Part shown: in pieces, positions 30,549 through 36,934 of the stretch | Layout of the letters: each line of letters opens with the position of its first letter | How positions within the stretch are numbered: the first letter of the stretch is position 1 | IMG/VR virus record: IMGVR_UViG_3300005841_000047 | Span: 1 to 44,053 of that record | DNA from: a virus | Direction: 5' to 3' (one strand) | Length of the DNA stretch: 44,053 bases | Position numbers and translations under genes: made by a program | The notes under the pieces: model-generated | What the model saw: only the letters and a program-made list of their open reading frames with translations | What the model was told of the DNA's origin: nothing | The model's database searches: none

Positions 30549-30572
30549 TAGTAATCAGTAGTAATCAGTCAG
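30549..30572. repeat. Heptamer array AGTAATC type
   Basis: AGTAATC, AGTAGTAATC and AGTCAGTGGTCC fill the 34-bp gap between the DnaA-like gene stop and the next start. It is related to the array at 13328-13371. Confidence 0.75.
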
Positions 30573-30582
30573 TGGTCCGGTC

Positions 30583-31098
30583 TCAGTCGTGGCGGTAATG
30601 TGGGGCGGGCATCTTGCCTGCCTGAGGCAGGTTGGACAAACATGCACGCGTCTTCTGTTCGAGCTTCCTTACCAGCGCGGCGAACCGCGGTTCGGTTTCC
30701 ATTCGGTTCTTCACGGCGTGGATTGAGTGAATCATGGTGCCATGATCTCTCCCTCCCATCATTTGGCCCATTGATGAGAGACTCGCCGCCGAGCAACAAC
30801 GTAGGAGCCAGACGGTGACGTGACGCGGCCAGGTGAACTGCTCTTCCCTGCTACGCCCGAAAACTTCAGTTTCCGAAACTTTGAACTCCTCGCAGGTCAA
30901 TTCGAGGATCTTCACTAGCGCCTCGTCCATCGCCGCAGCGATCGATTCCATGAATTCGACTCGGTCCTTGAGCCGATGCAATCGCTTCAATTTCCGCAGG
31001 CGCTCTTCCATCGCGGCGATCTCCGCGTCAATATCGATGCCATTGCCGCTTGCGTGTCCGGCTCCGTTGTTGTTGCTCGCTGTGGTTGGCTCATTCAT
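30583..31098 (-). CDS. DnaA domain IV-like DNA-binding protein
   Basis: From the ATG at 31098 (GGAGGA ribosome site) the product is 171 residues. It has a disordered N-terminus, a coiled region (EERLRKLKRLHRLKDRV), and a DnaA domain IV-type segment: CEEFKVSETEVFGRSREEQF, then PRHVTVWLLRCCSAASLSSM and the signature GGRDHGTMIHSI. Domain IV binds the DnaA box, with GGRDHxTVxHA contacting DNA. The AAA+ domain is absent. The last 15 residues come from a host-type palindromic repeat. It may bind host oriC-type sites or regulate phage replication. Confidence 0.8.
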   Translation of the reverse strand: MNEPTTASNNNGAGHASGNGIDIDAEIAAMEERLRKLKRLHRLKDRVEFMESIAAAMDEALVKILELTCEEFKVSETEVFGRSREEQFTWPRHVTVWLLRCCSAASLSSMGQMMGGRDHGTMIHSIHAVKNRMETEPRFAALVRKLEQKTRACLSNLPQAGKMPAPHYRHD

Positions 31099-31111
31099 CG
31101 TTTCCTCCGTT

Positions 31112-31324
31112 TCATAGGTGGTCCTCGATCGCGCCGAGGGCGTCGCGCAGCTTGTCCTCGCACCAGGTAAAGGCATCGGCAAGGAGCGCCACCGCGCAGC
31201 CAAACAGGCCGATGTAAATGAAAAGCGTCAGCCAGAAAACCAGGCAAAGCTGCCTTACGCCAATTCGCGCCAATTCGCGCCAATTCGCGTAAACTGCTTT
31301 GGTTGCTTTGTCGGTTGGGTTCAT
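31112..31324 (-). CDS. Small membrane protein with repeat-encoded N-terminus
   Basis: The 70-residue protein has one TM segment (LCLVFWLTLFIYIGLFGCAV) and a short helical end. Residues 10-25 (VYANWRELARIGVRQ) are encoded by AATTGGCGCG-type repeats, the same family as in the tail fibre gene. The start has an ATGA overlap and a GGAGGGA ribosome site. Function unknown. Confidence 0.55.
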   Translation of the reverse strand: MNPTDKATKAVYANWRELARIGVRQLCLVFWLTLFIYIGLFGCAVALLADAFTWCEDKLRDALGAIEDHL

Positions 31325-31848
31325 GGCCGCTCCCTCCGTTCCGGCGGGATGAATTCCAACTTCAAGGCTGTGAAAATCTCCTGCTCCGTGGCGCAGGCCA
31401 GGCACCCATAAACTCCGCGCCGGGGGCACTTCCCAAATACCCCGTGATGCGGATTCCAGCTCAGCCCCAGCTTTTTGGCGTGTTCAATCAGCCAGATGTT
31501 GTGCTCTTTACTGCCGGTCCGACACAGCAGCAGGCTGCCGAAGTTTGTGGGTGTGGCGCTGAACAAGTCGCGCTTGGGTTGATGTGCCAGCCACAGGTCA
31601 AGCTGCACGTCATTCGCCAGGCGTGTCAGGATGACTTCCTTGCCATCGCTGATTGGGTGTGTGCGAGTCAGCACGCGTTGGCGCAGGGTGACGTAATCCC
31701 CGCGCTTTGGCAGACAGACGATGTCGATGTCATTCACCAGCGGCCGGCGGCGCCGGATGCTGCCGGCGATCTCGATCCGCTCACAGTAGGGAGCGAGCGC
31801 CGCGACGATTTTGGCGGCGAGCTTGTCGGCTTTATCGAGTTGGATCAT
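31321..31848 (-). CDS. Family X DNA polymerase-like nucleotidyltransferase
   Basis: The 175-residue protein matches the palm domain of family X polymerases: RIEIAGSIRRRRPLVNDIDI with the GS motif at 29-30 and metal-binding Asp40 and Asp42, then VQLDLWLA with the third Asp84. A C-terminal thumb-like part follows (GLSWNPHHGVFG ... TEQEIFTALKLEFIPPE). The N-terminal 8-kDa/fingers part and PHP domain are missing. All three catalytic acids are present, so it may be active in gap filling or in nucleotide transfer. It could serve repair of transposition intermediates. Confidence 0.82.
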   Translation of the reverse strand: MIQLDKADKLAAKIVAALAPYCERIEIAGSIRRRRPLVNDIDIVCLPKRGDYVTLRQRVLTRTHPISDGKEVILTRLANDVQLDLWLAHQPKRDLFSATPTNFGSLLLCRTGSKEHNIWLIEHAKKLGLSWNPHHGVFGKCPRRGVYGCLACATEQEIFTALKLEFIPPERRERP

Positions 31849-31857
31849 GTGCAGTTG

Positions 31858-31882
31858 TGGTGGCCCGACCGGCTAGGTCTCA
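31858..31882 (-). repeat. GACCTAGCCGGTCGGGCC-type intercistronic element, copy 2
   Basis: Identical to the copy at 29975-29999. It begins right at the stop codon of the Gam-like gene and lies upstream of the polymerase-like gene. Confidence 0.85.
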
Positions 31883-32425
31883 CGCTGCCTCCTTCGCCAC
31901 GGCTTCCTTGACCGCCTTGCCCATGTCCACCTTGGCGGCGACCACGGAGAAGTTATCGTTGGGCACGCGATCGATGCGGAGTTTTTTGAGCGTGGCATCA
32001 TCCAGTTTTTCGAGCGCTTCGATGTTCAGCTCCTCATGCGCCCGCACGTAGTCCACGCGCTTGAACTCAGGATTTTCCTGGGCGAGCTTGTCGAGCAGCA
32101 ACAGGGTGACTTCTTCGTTCTTCACCTCCAGCTTGATCGATGCGTGGAATTTGACGGTGCCGTACGGGGTCTTGATGCTGCGCCGCTTTTCGGAAAACCA
32201 ATCGGGATGGCTCAGGGCGATGACTTCCAGCGCGGTTTCAGTTTGAGCGAGCGTGTGCTGGAGTTGGGCATACTCGGTTTTGTGCGCGTCGATCAATTCG
32301 AGCAATGACCCGTTGGCCGATGCTTCGAGTTCGTCCAAGCGATTGGAGGCTTCCGAATAAACGGCCAACAGATTGACCATGTTCGTGAAGTCTTCAGACG
32401 TGGGTTGTGTGGTTTTTGCAGGCAT
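31880..32425 (-). CDS. gam: Host-nuclease inhibitor Gam-like protein
   Basis: From the ATG at 32425 the product is 181 residues. The long N-terminal helical part and the C-terminal pattern (PYGTVKFHAS, LLLLDKLAQENPEFKRVDYV, HEELNIEALEKLDDATLKKL, ending RIDRVPNDNFSV) match Mu Gam, a Ku-like protein that binds and protects DNA ends. Location after the transposase and ATPase genes is the Mu order. It is separated from the upstream gene by a repeat-rich 218-bp gap. Confidence 0.85.
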   Translation of the reverse strand: MPAKTTQPTSEDFTNMVNLLAVYSEASNRLDELEASANGSLLELIDAHKTEYAQLQHTLAQTETALEVIALSHPDWFSEKRRSIKTPYGTVKFHASIKLEVKNEEVTLLLLDKLAQENPEFKRVDYVRAHEELNIEALEKLDDATLKKLRIDRVPNDNFSVVAAKVDMGKAVKEAVAKEAA

Positions 32426-32643
32426 AGCTTTTGTTGGTTTAGACACGGATTTCACGGATGAACACGGAGGGAACAGCGCGCGGCGGTCCTGGCCGGAGTC
32501 GTATGACACCGTTATTTTCCGGCCAGGTCCAGCCCCGCGCGCTGAGTGGTTGGTCATAGACACGAATTTCACGGATTGACCACGGATGGCCGACAGGCAG
32601 GCCGTCACCCTGGTCGGTGATAATCTGTGTAATCCGTGTCTCA
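32426..32643. repeat. Repeat-filled gap upstream of gam
   Basis: No gene. It contains a half-element (GACACGGATTTCACGGATGA at 32442), the ACGGTG/CATAC/GACTCCGGCC box (32487-32528) and the full composite element copy 3 (32559-32640). The box could hold a promoter for the middle genes but no clear -35/-10 pair was seen. Confidence 0.6.
32559..32640. repeat. Composite palindromic intercistronic element, copy 3
   Basis: Ends GACACGAATTTCACGGAT and GTGTAATCCGTGTC, inner GACAGGCAGGCCGTC, and GTCGGTGATAATCTG. It lies immediately next to the stop codon of the zinc-ribbon gene at 32644. Confidence 0.85.
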
Positions 32644-32841
32644 TCATTGCCCTTCTTTCTTCTGCTGCGCCTCAAGCAGGGCGATGGCGTGCGCTTCGCG
32701 ACTCCAGCGATCGACGATGCCGTAATAAACATCGTTGCAGCTCGGACACTTGATCTTGACCTCAACGCAGTCGATTTGGCGGAACCCAATCTCGGCGTTC
32801 CGGCCGGCATCGAATGGCGCACCGCATTTCTCGCATCTCAT
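32644..32841 (-). CDS. Small zinc-ribbon protein
   Basis: The 65-residue protein has two Cys pairs, MRCEKCGAPF and IKCPSCNDVY, about 27 residues apart, forming one zinc ribbon. A charged helical tail follows. The start is an ATGA overlap with the upstream gene. Function unknown. Confidence 0.65.
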   Translation of the reverse strand: MRCEKCGAPFDAGRNAEIGFRQIDCVEVKIKCPSCNDVYYGIVDRWSREAHAIALLEAQQKKEGQ

Positions 32842-33035
32842 CGCCGGCCTCCTTGTTGCGTTGGCGCAGGCGCGAGCCGGAAATTGAATTCCTCCTGCAC
32901 TTCGAAATCACCGAGCACACGGCGCGTGAAGTCCAGAGCGGCCTGCTCGTTGCGGAAGTCGCCGACGCGACCGCCGTTTGCGAGCACGCGGACCCATCGG
33001 CTGCGCCGTTGTATCGTGATGATCGGCTTGCTCAT
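32838..33035 (-). CDS. Small hypothetical protein
   Basis: The 65-residue protein (MSKPIITIQRRSRWVRVLAN, VGDFRNEQAALDFTRRVLGD) has a beta-beta-helix character, reminiscent of DUF2188-type small proteins. GGAGG ribosome site; the gap to the ATPase gene is part of a CACGAATTCACACGG repeat. Function unknown. Confidence 0.6.
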   Translation of the reverse strand: MSKPIITIQRRSRWVRVLANGGRVGDFRNEQAALDFTRRVLGDFEVQEEFNFRLAPAPTQQGGRR

Positions 33036-33067
33036 TTTGCCTCCGTGTGAATTCGTGGAATCGGTGT

Positions 33068-34207
33068 CTAGTCCTCTTCAATGCACGCTTTGATGTGCCC
33101 GATAGTCAGCGGCGCCTTCTTCCGCTCAGCCGCCACCTTGGCGCTCTGCAACACCTCGAACAGCGCCCGGATGCGGCCGCGTTCCTTCGAGATTTTCATC
33201 AGCTCTTCCAAGTGCCGCTCCGCGTCGCGCAGCCCGAAGGCGGTGGCGATCTTGAGCACGTCTTCTTCGGGCGGGTAATCCGGCAGCCGGAGGAAATTCC
33301 GGCGCCCGCCCGCGCGCCCCTCGAATTGCTCGAAGTAACCTTTGATGAACTGCTCGACGAAGAGCCGCTCGCCGGTGGGTGTCATGCTCAGGATGATGGT
33401 GCATTTGCTCTCGTCCTGAAGCCGGCGCAGGAAGGCGAATGGCGGCTGGTTGTGCCCGCGTTTCTCGTTGTACATGTCCTGGGCGTTATCCACGATGATG
33501 CAGGACCGGTCATTGACCTGGGTGAATACCTTAATCCGCTTGGCGGAGTTGCCATAGGTGAGCGCCACGCCGTAGCGCAACGCCAGGTGCGCGATCAGTT
33601 CGGTGAGTGACCCGTTCTCGGGCGCTTCCACGTGCGCCACCAGGCCGAAGGGATGCCGCGCTGCGAACTCGCGAAAGGCGGCGCTTTTGCCCGAGCCGGT
33701 CTCGCCCACGATCACACCGAATCTGTTTACCCGATCGACGGCCATCCGCGTCTCGATGTAATCAAACTCCGCGCGCGCCACGCTCGTTTCGATGAACGGA
33801 ATCTTGCCCGCCTGCGCCCGCAGGCGCGCGTCCTGGCGCAAGGCGCTGATGGCCCGAAGCAGTTTGCTCTTGCTGAGGATCGGCGAGGGCAGCGGGTTGC
33901 CCTCCGCGTCAGTGTTCCAGCGGCCGCGCAGGATTTTGCTCCAATTGGTTTTGTCGATGTCGATGCCGAGCTTGGCCGCCCGGCTGGCGAGCACTTCCAT
34001 GCTGCGGCCGCAATCTTCGCGAAGGTAGCCGCCCAACCAAAGGACCGGCTCGCGCAATTCATCGTCGTAACCTTCGATCACCTGGCCCAGCCCGTGCAGG
34101 TCCAGGCGCATTGGCCCTAGATGATGTTGGCTGACGCGCTCGTCGTTGTCGCTTGTGGGTTGGGACGTGTGGGTCCGTGCTCCCAGGTCTATCACTGTTG
34201 TGCTCAT
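33068..34207 (-). CDS. MuB-like transposition ATPase
   Basis: The 379-residue AAA+ protein has Walker A GETGSGKS at about 165-172 in a GVIVGETGSGKSAAF strand-loop, Walker B CIIVDNAQD near 238, and a sensor-type LSMTPTGERLF. The N-terminal 120 residues are helical, as in MuB, which binds target DNA there. It lies just after the transposase with start ATG directly behind the stop, and a GGAGG site. In Mu, B captures target DNA, stimulates the transposase and gives target immunity. Confidence 0.87.
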   Translation of the reverse strand: MSTTVIDLGARTHTSQPTSDNDERVSQHHLGPMRLDLHGLGQVIEGYDDELREPVLWLGGYLREDCGRSMEVLASRAAKLGIDIDKTNWSKILRGRWNTDAEGNPLPSPILSKSKLLRAISALRQDARLRAQAGKIPFIETSVARAEFDYIETRMAVDRVNRFGVIVGETGSGKSAAFREFAARHPFGLVAHVEAPENGSLTELIAHLALRYGVALTYGNSAKRIKVFTQVNDRSCIIVDNAQDMYNEKRGHNQPPFAFLRRLQDESKCTIILSMTPTGERLFVEQFIKGYFEQFEGRAGGRRNFLRLPDYPPEEDVLKIATAFGLRDAERHLEELMKISKERGRIRALFEVLQSAKVAAERKKAPLTIGHIKACIEED

Positions 34208-36424
34208 TTATTCCTCCGTATGGTTGTTGGTTGTCTGACTGGCTCGCGTGGCGAGCACTTGTTCCTTCAGGCGCGCCTGGCGCCGTGCCCATTGATCAGG
34301 TGTTGGAGCTGCCAGGCTGGTGGCCCGGCCGTTAGGCCGGACCGCCTGAAATTTCGTGGTTGTGGTTCCATTGTCCCGTGGTCCCGTGGTCCCGTGGTCC
34401 CGTGGTCCTGTGTTGTCCGTGGCCACGCGCACGACAGCGCCCTGACCATCCCGCGCTTCACTGACGCTGGCTTTGACCTGACCATCCAGCCCCAGAGCCC
34501 GTGTCTCGCGCCGGCAGGCCGCGCGCGCCAGGCGCAGGGATTGATTACTCCGCTGCGCCGCTTCCTCGCTGTAACCGAGGCTGGCCCGCGCGTAGGGGGT
34601 CAAATCCCCCACGAGCCCCGCCCGGCAAATGACTTCTCCGGGACGGAACCCGTGGTAGTCCTCCAGCGACACGATGGTCGCTTCGCATTGCTCAGCGGCC
34701 GGATCAAAATAGAGCTGCACTTTGCGCCCGTTCCAGCGCCAGAGATCTTCAGTCGCGAAGTAGAACGGGACTTTCGGGCCATCGTCCAGGAGCGGTAACC
34801 CGCCGCCGACCGAGCCGCCGGACACGGTCCATTGCCGCACGTAGGGCGCGAAGAGAAATTCCATCTCCGCCGGCAGCGGCGTCCAGGGGCGCTCGGCGGC
34901 ATGTTCTTTGAACCGGAGTTCCGGCACCCAATGGCCGTAAATCTTGGATTGGATGGTGTCCCGGTTGTGCATGGCCAGGGCGGCGTCAAGGGCCTTGATG
35001 ATCTGGGCCAGGCTCGGGAAATGGTCGCGCGGATCGGCCCGGCCGGCTCTGCACTTTTCAACGAGCCGATTTTCTTCCTCCATCTCGCCGCGGTACCGGC
35101 CCATTTGCGCCTGGCCGCCTGGCCCGTTGAGCACGCTCAGATAGGTCCAGAGTTTGTTGAACGCGCCTTCGATGTGCGGCTTTTGGTTGGGCTGATAGAC
35201 GGTTTGCAAGCCCACGCCGAGTGTCCTCAGCAGGTTCACCACGTTGTTTGCTTCCCAGGAGCCGCGCTCGAACCGGAATTCGTCAGGCAAGCCGTGCGCA
35301 CGCGCCACCAGGTGGATCAAGCTGCGGATGTCTTCTTCGCGATAGCTGCCGCGCGGCCGGCAGACGAGTTGATAACCCGCCATGAAATGGCTCCAGCCTG
35401 CCTCCATCGCCGGCAGGAATTGCCAGCGCCCTATGCGCACGCCGAACTTGTCACTGCACCGGTCCCCGCCCATCGGCCAGGGCAGCCAGCCGACGAAATT
35501 CACCGTGCCGTCATCGCTCTCGATCACCCGCCGCCGATCATTCTTGTCGCCGAAGAACGCGCCGACGGTACCGGCGAATTGTGAGGCGGCGTTCTTCGGC
35601 TGGCGGCGTTGCTGGGTGTGAGCTTTGGTGACACGTTCGAGCACGCGTTTGATGAACCCAGGCACGCGGCTGCTGCACTCCAGCGCGGCCAGGATTTTCC
35701 CGCGCACTTCGTCGCGTGTGTCCGGGTGATGAGCGAGAAATTTCGCGGTCGTCCGCATCGAGCCGCTCCACTTGTCTTTGTTCGAGCGTTGATAGAGGTC
35801 CTTGACCACGCGTTCTTCCGCCTCGTTCAATTCCAGGGCGCGGCGCCGGCCGCTCTTGTGCCGGTCCGGAATGAGGGACCCGCGTGCAGCCAGGCGCGCG
35901 CGCCAGCGCGAGTAGGTGGCAGCGCTGATCCCGGCCTGCTCGCGCGCATCGCCGATCGGGCAGCCGGCGGCGACCAGGGCGTCGATCCGGGCGAGGATGG
36001 CCGACCGGCGCAGCGCCTCAGTCAGTTCATTTGTGCTGCGCCCTTCGATGGGTAGCGCGCCCGACTCGGGCGCTCCGGTCGGCGACTCGCCGACCGGCTC
36101 CACACTGGAAATGGGCTGGGGGTTGGCGCCAACCCCCAAGCCCGACCCTTCAGGACACTCTGCCGTTCCCGAAGTTTCCCCCGCTTTCGCGAGTGCATCC
36201 GGGGCACCTACCGGCAGACCTTGGGGTAATGTGGTGACGGCTGGAACGGTGGCGACGGCCTCCTTGGGCTTGGTTCCAATACAATTTGCCTGGGATTCGC
36301 AGCCGTCAAAATCCGTGCTATGTTCAGGAGCAAGAAAGGACTCCGATGCACAGGGGCTAATTTCTGTCAGCGCAGGGCCGGCTTCCGGTTGGCCCTGCGT
36401 TGCTGTTTGGAGGTCAGGTTTCAT
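34208..36424 (-). CDS. MuA-like DDE transposase
   Basis: From the ATG at 36424 the protein is 738 residues. It has a repeat-rich linker (about 1-140), an HTH (ALVAAGCPIGDAREQAGISA, TYSRWRARL), helical DNA-binding regions and an RNase H-like core: VIESDDGTVNFVGW, DKFGVRIGRWQFLPAM, then FRFERGSWEANNVVN and QKPHIEGAFNKLW. First acid Asp (DDGT) and last Glu (HIEGAF) are present. At the middle position the usual DxG is ERG, a Glu (see findings). A beta-barrel-type region with WTVSGGSVGGGLPLLDDGP follows. The C-terminus holds repeat-encoded GPRDHGTT units. It cuts and joins the phage ends. Confidence 0.88.
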   Translation of the reverse strand: MKPDLQTATQGQPEAGPALTEISPCASESFLAPEHSTDFDGCESQANCIGTKPKEAVATVPAVTTLPQGLPVGAPDALAKAGETSGTAECPEGSGLGVGANPQPISSVEPVGESPTGAPESGALPIEGRSTNELTEALRRSAILARIDALVAAGCPIGDAREQAGISAATYSRWRARLAARGSLIPDRHKSGRRRALELNEAEERVVKDLYQRSNKDKWSGSMRTTAKFLAHHPDTRDEVRGKILAALECSSRVPGFIKRVLERVTKAHTQQRRQPKNAASQFAGTVGAFFGDKNDRRRVIESDDGTVNFVGWLPWPMGGDRCSDKFGVRIGRWQFLPAMEAGWSHFMAGYQLVCRPRGSYREEDIRSLIHLVARAHGLPDEFRFERGSWEANNVVNLLRTLGVGLQTVYQPNQKPHIEGAFNKLWTYLSVLNGPGGQAQMGRYRGEMEEENRLVEKCRAGRADPRDHFPSLAQIIKALDAALAMHNRDTIQSKIYGHWVPELRFKEHAAERPWTPLPAEMEFLFAPYVRQWTVSGGSVGGGLPLLDDGPKVPFYFATEDLWRWNGRKVQLYFDPAAEQCEATIVSLEDYHGFRPGEVICRAGLVGDLTPYARASLGYSEEAAQRSNQSLRLARAACRRETRALGLDGQVKASVSEARDGQGAVVRVATDNTGPRDHGTTGPRDNGTTTTKFQAVRPNGRATSLAAPTPDQWARRQARLKEQVLATRASQTTNNHTEE
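34373..34412. repeat. Octamer array GTCCCGTG x4-5 inside the transposase gene
   Basis: Four GTCCCGTG units and a GTCCTGTG variant are translated in frame as GPRDHGTT-type repeats in the transposase C-terminal region. Confidence 0.9.
36048..36100. repeat. GESPTGAPESG-coding repeat, one of two copies
   Basis: A palindrome-rich segment (GGCGAGTCGCCGACCGGAG with GCCCGAGTCGGGCGC) encodes GESPTGAPESGALP in the transposase. A related copy at 36485-36540 lies in the gene upstream. These look like a host-type palindromic family. Confidence 0.7.
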
Positions 36425-36629
36425 GGGTTCCTGTGGGTGGCACAGGCGTCTCGCCTGTGAGTATCGGTTTGTCCTGAGCCTCCGTCTCCGTTTGCTGGGT
36501 GGCACGCCCGACTCGGGCGTTCTGCTCGGCGACTCGCCGAGCAGCTTGCTCAGCCACGAGCTGGCGGATACGACGCCGCCCGCGCTCGTAACCGCGCGCC
36601 AATCCACGTGCTGACAGTCCGCCGTTCAT
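36414..36629 (-). CDS. Small basic protein with repeat-encoded C-terminus
   Basis: The 71-residue protein (MNGGLSARGLARGYERGRRR, QLVAEQAARRVAEQNARVGR) is a basic helix and may bind DNA. Its C-terminus (KPILTGETPVPPTGTHET) is encoded by ACAGGCGAGACGCCTGT, a palindromic repeat. ATGA overlap with the upstream gene, 11-bp overlap with the transposase start. Function unknown. Confidence 0.55.
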   Translation of the reverse strand: MNGGLSARGLARGYERGRRRIRQLVAEQAARRVAEQNARVGRATQQTETEAQDKPILTGETPVPPTGTHET

Positions 36630-36934
36630 TGCACCGATTGTGTGTGGTGGGTTGCGGGTTGTGAGTTGGCCGTCCCGACCTGGTGGCCCGGCCGGCCAGG
36701 TCCGAGGTCCGCGCAAAATTTGTAGGCACCTAAAATCTCCAACTCCGCTTGAATCTCCGCCGCTGAACATCCGGCGTGCTGCAATGCCTCAATGAAATGG
36801 CGCCGGCACAGCCCGTGACTCGCGGCCGGGCTTATGACGGGCCAGACGGCTTGGGACCTGGCCGGTGGGGCCATTAGTTCTTCACACGCCGCACAGACGC
36901 GCCCGATGGGTGATGGATCGATGTCAGGTGTCAT
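36626..36934 (-). CDS. Small Cys/His-containing protein
   Basis: The 102-residue protein has CAACEEL near the start and GLCRRHFIEALQHAGC later, which could bind zinc. The C-terminal 25 residues (HQVGTANSQPATHHTQSVQ and before) are encoded by GGTTG-type heptamers and a CGGCCGGGCCACC element. Coupled at both ends by ATGA. Function unknown. Confidence 0.55.
   Translation of the reverse strand: MTPDIDPSPIGRVCAACEELMAPPARSQAVWPVISPAASHGLCRRHFIEALQHAGCSAAEIQAELEILGAYKFCADLGPGRPGHQVGTANSQPATHHTQSVQ
36645..36670. repeat. Heptamer array GGGTTGY x3
   Basis: GGGTTGC, GGGTTGT and GAGTTGG units with GTGGT neighbours lie at the 3' end of the small Cys/His gene. Confidence 0.7.
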
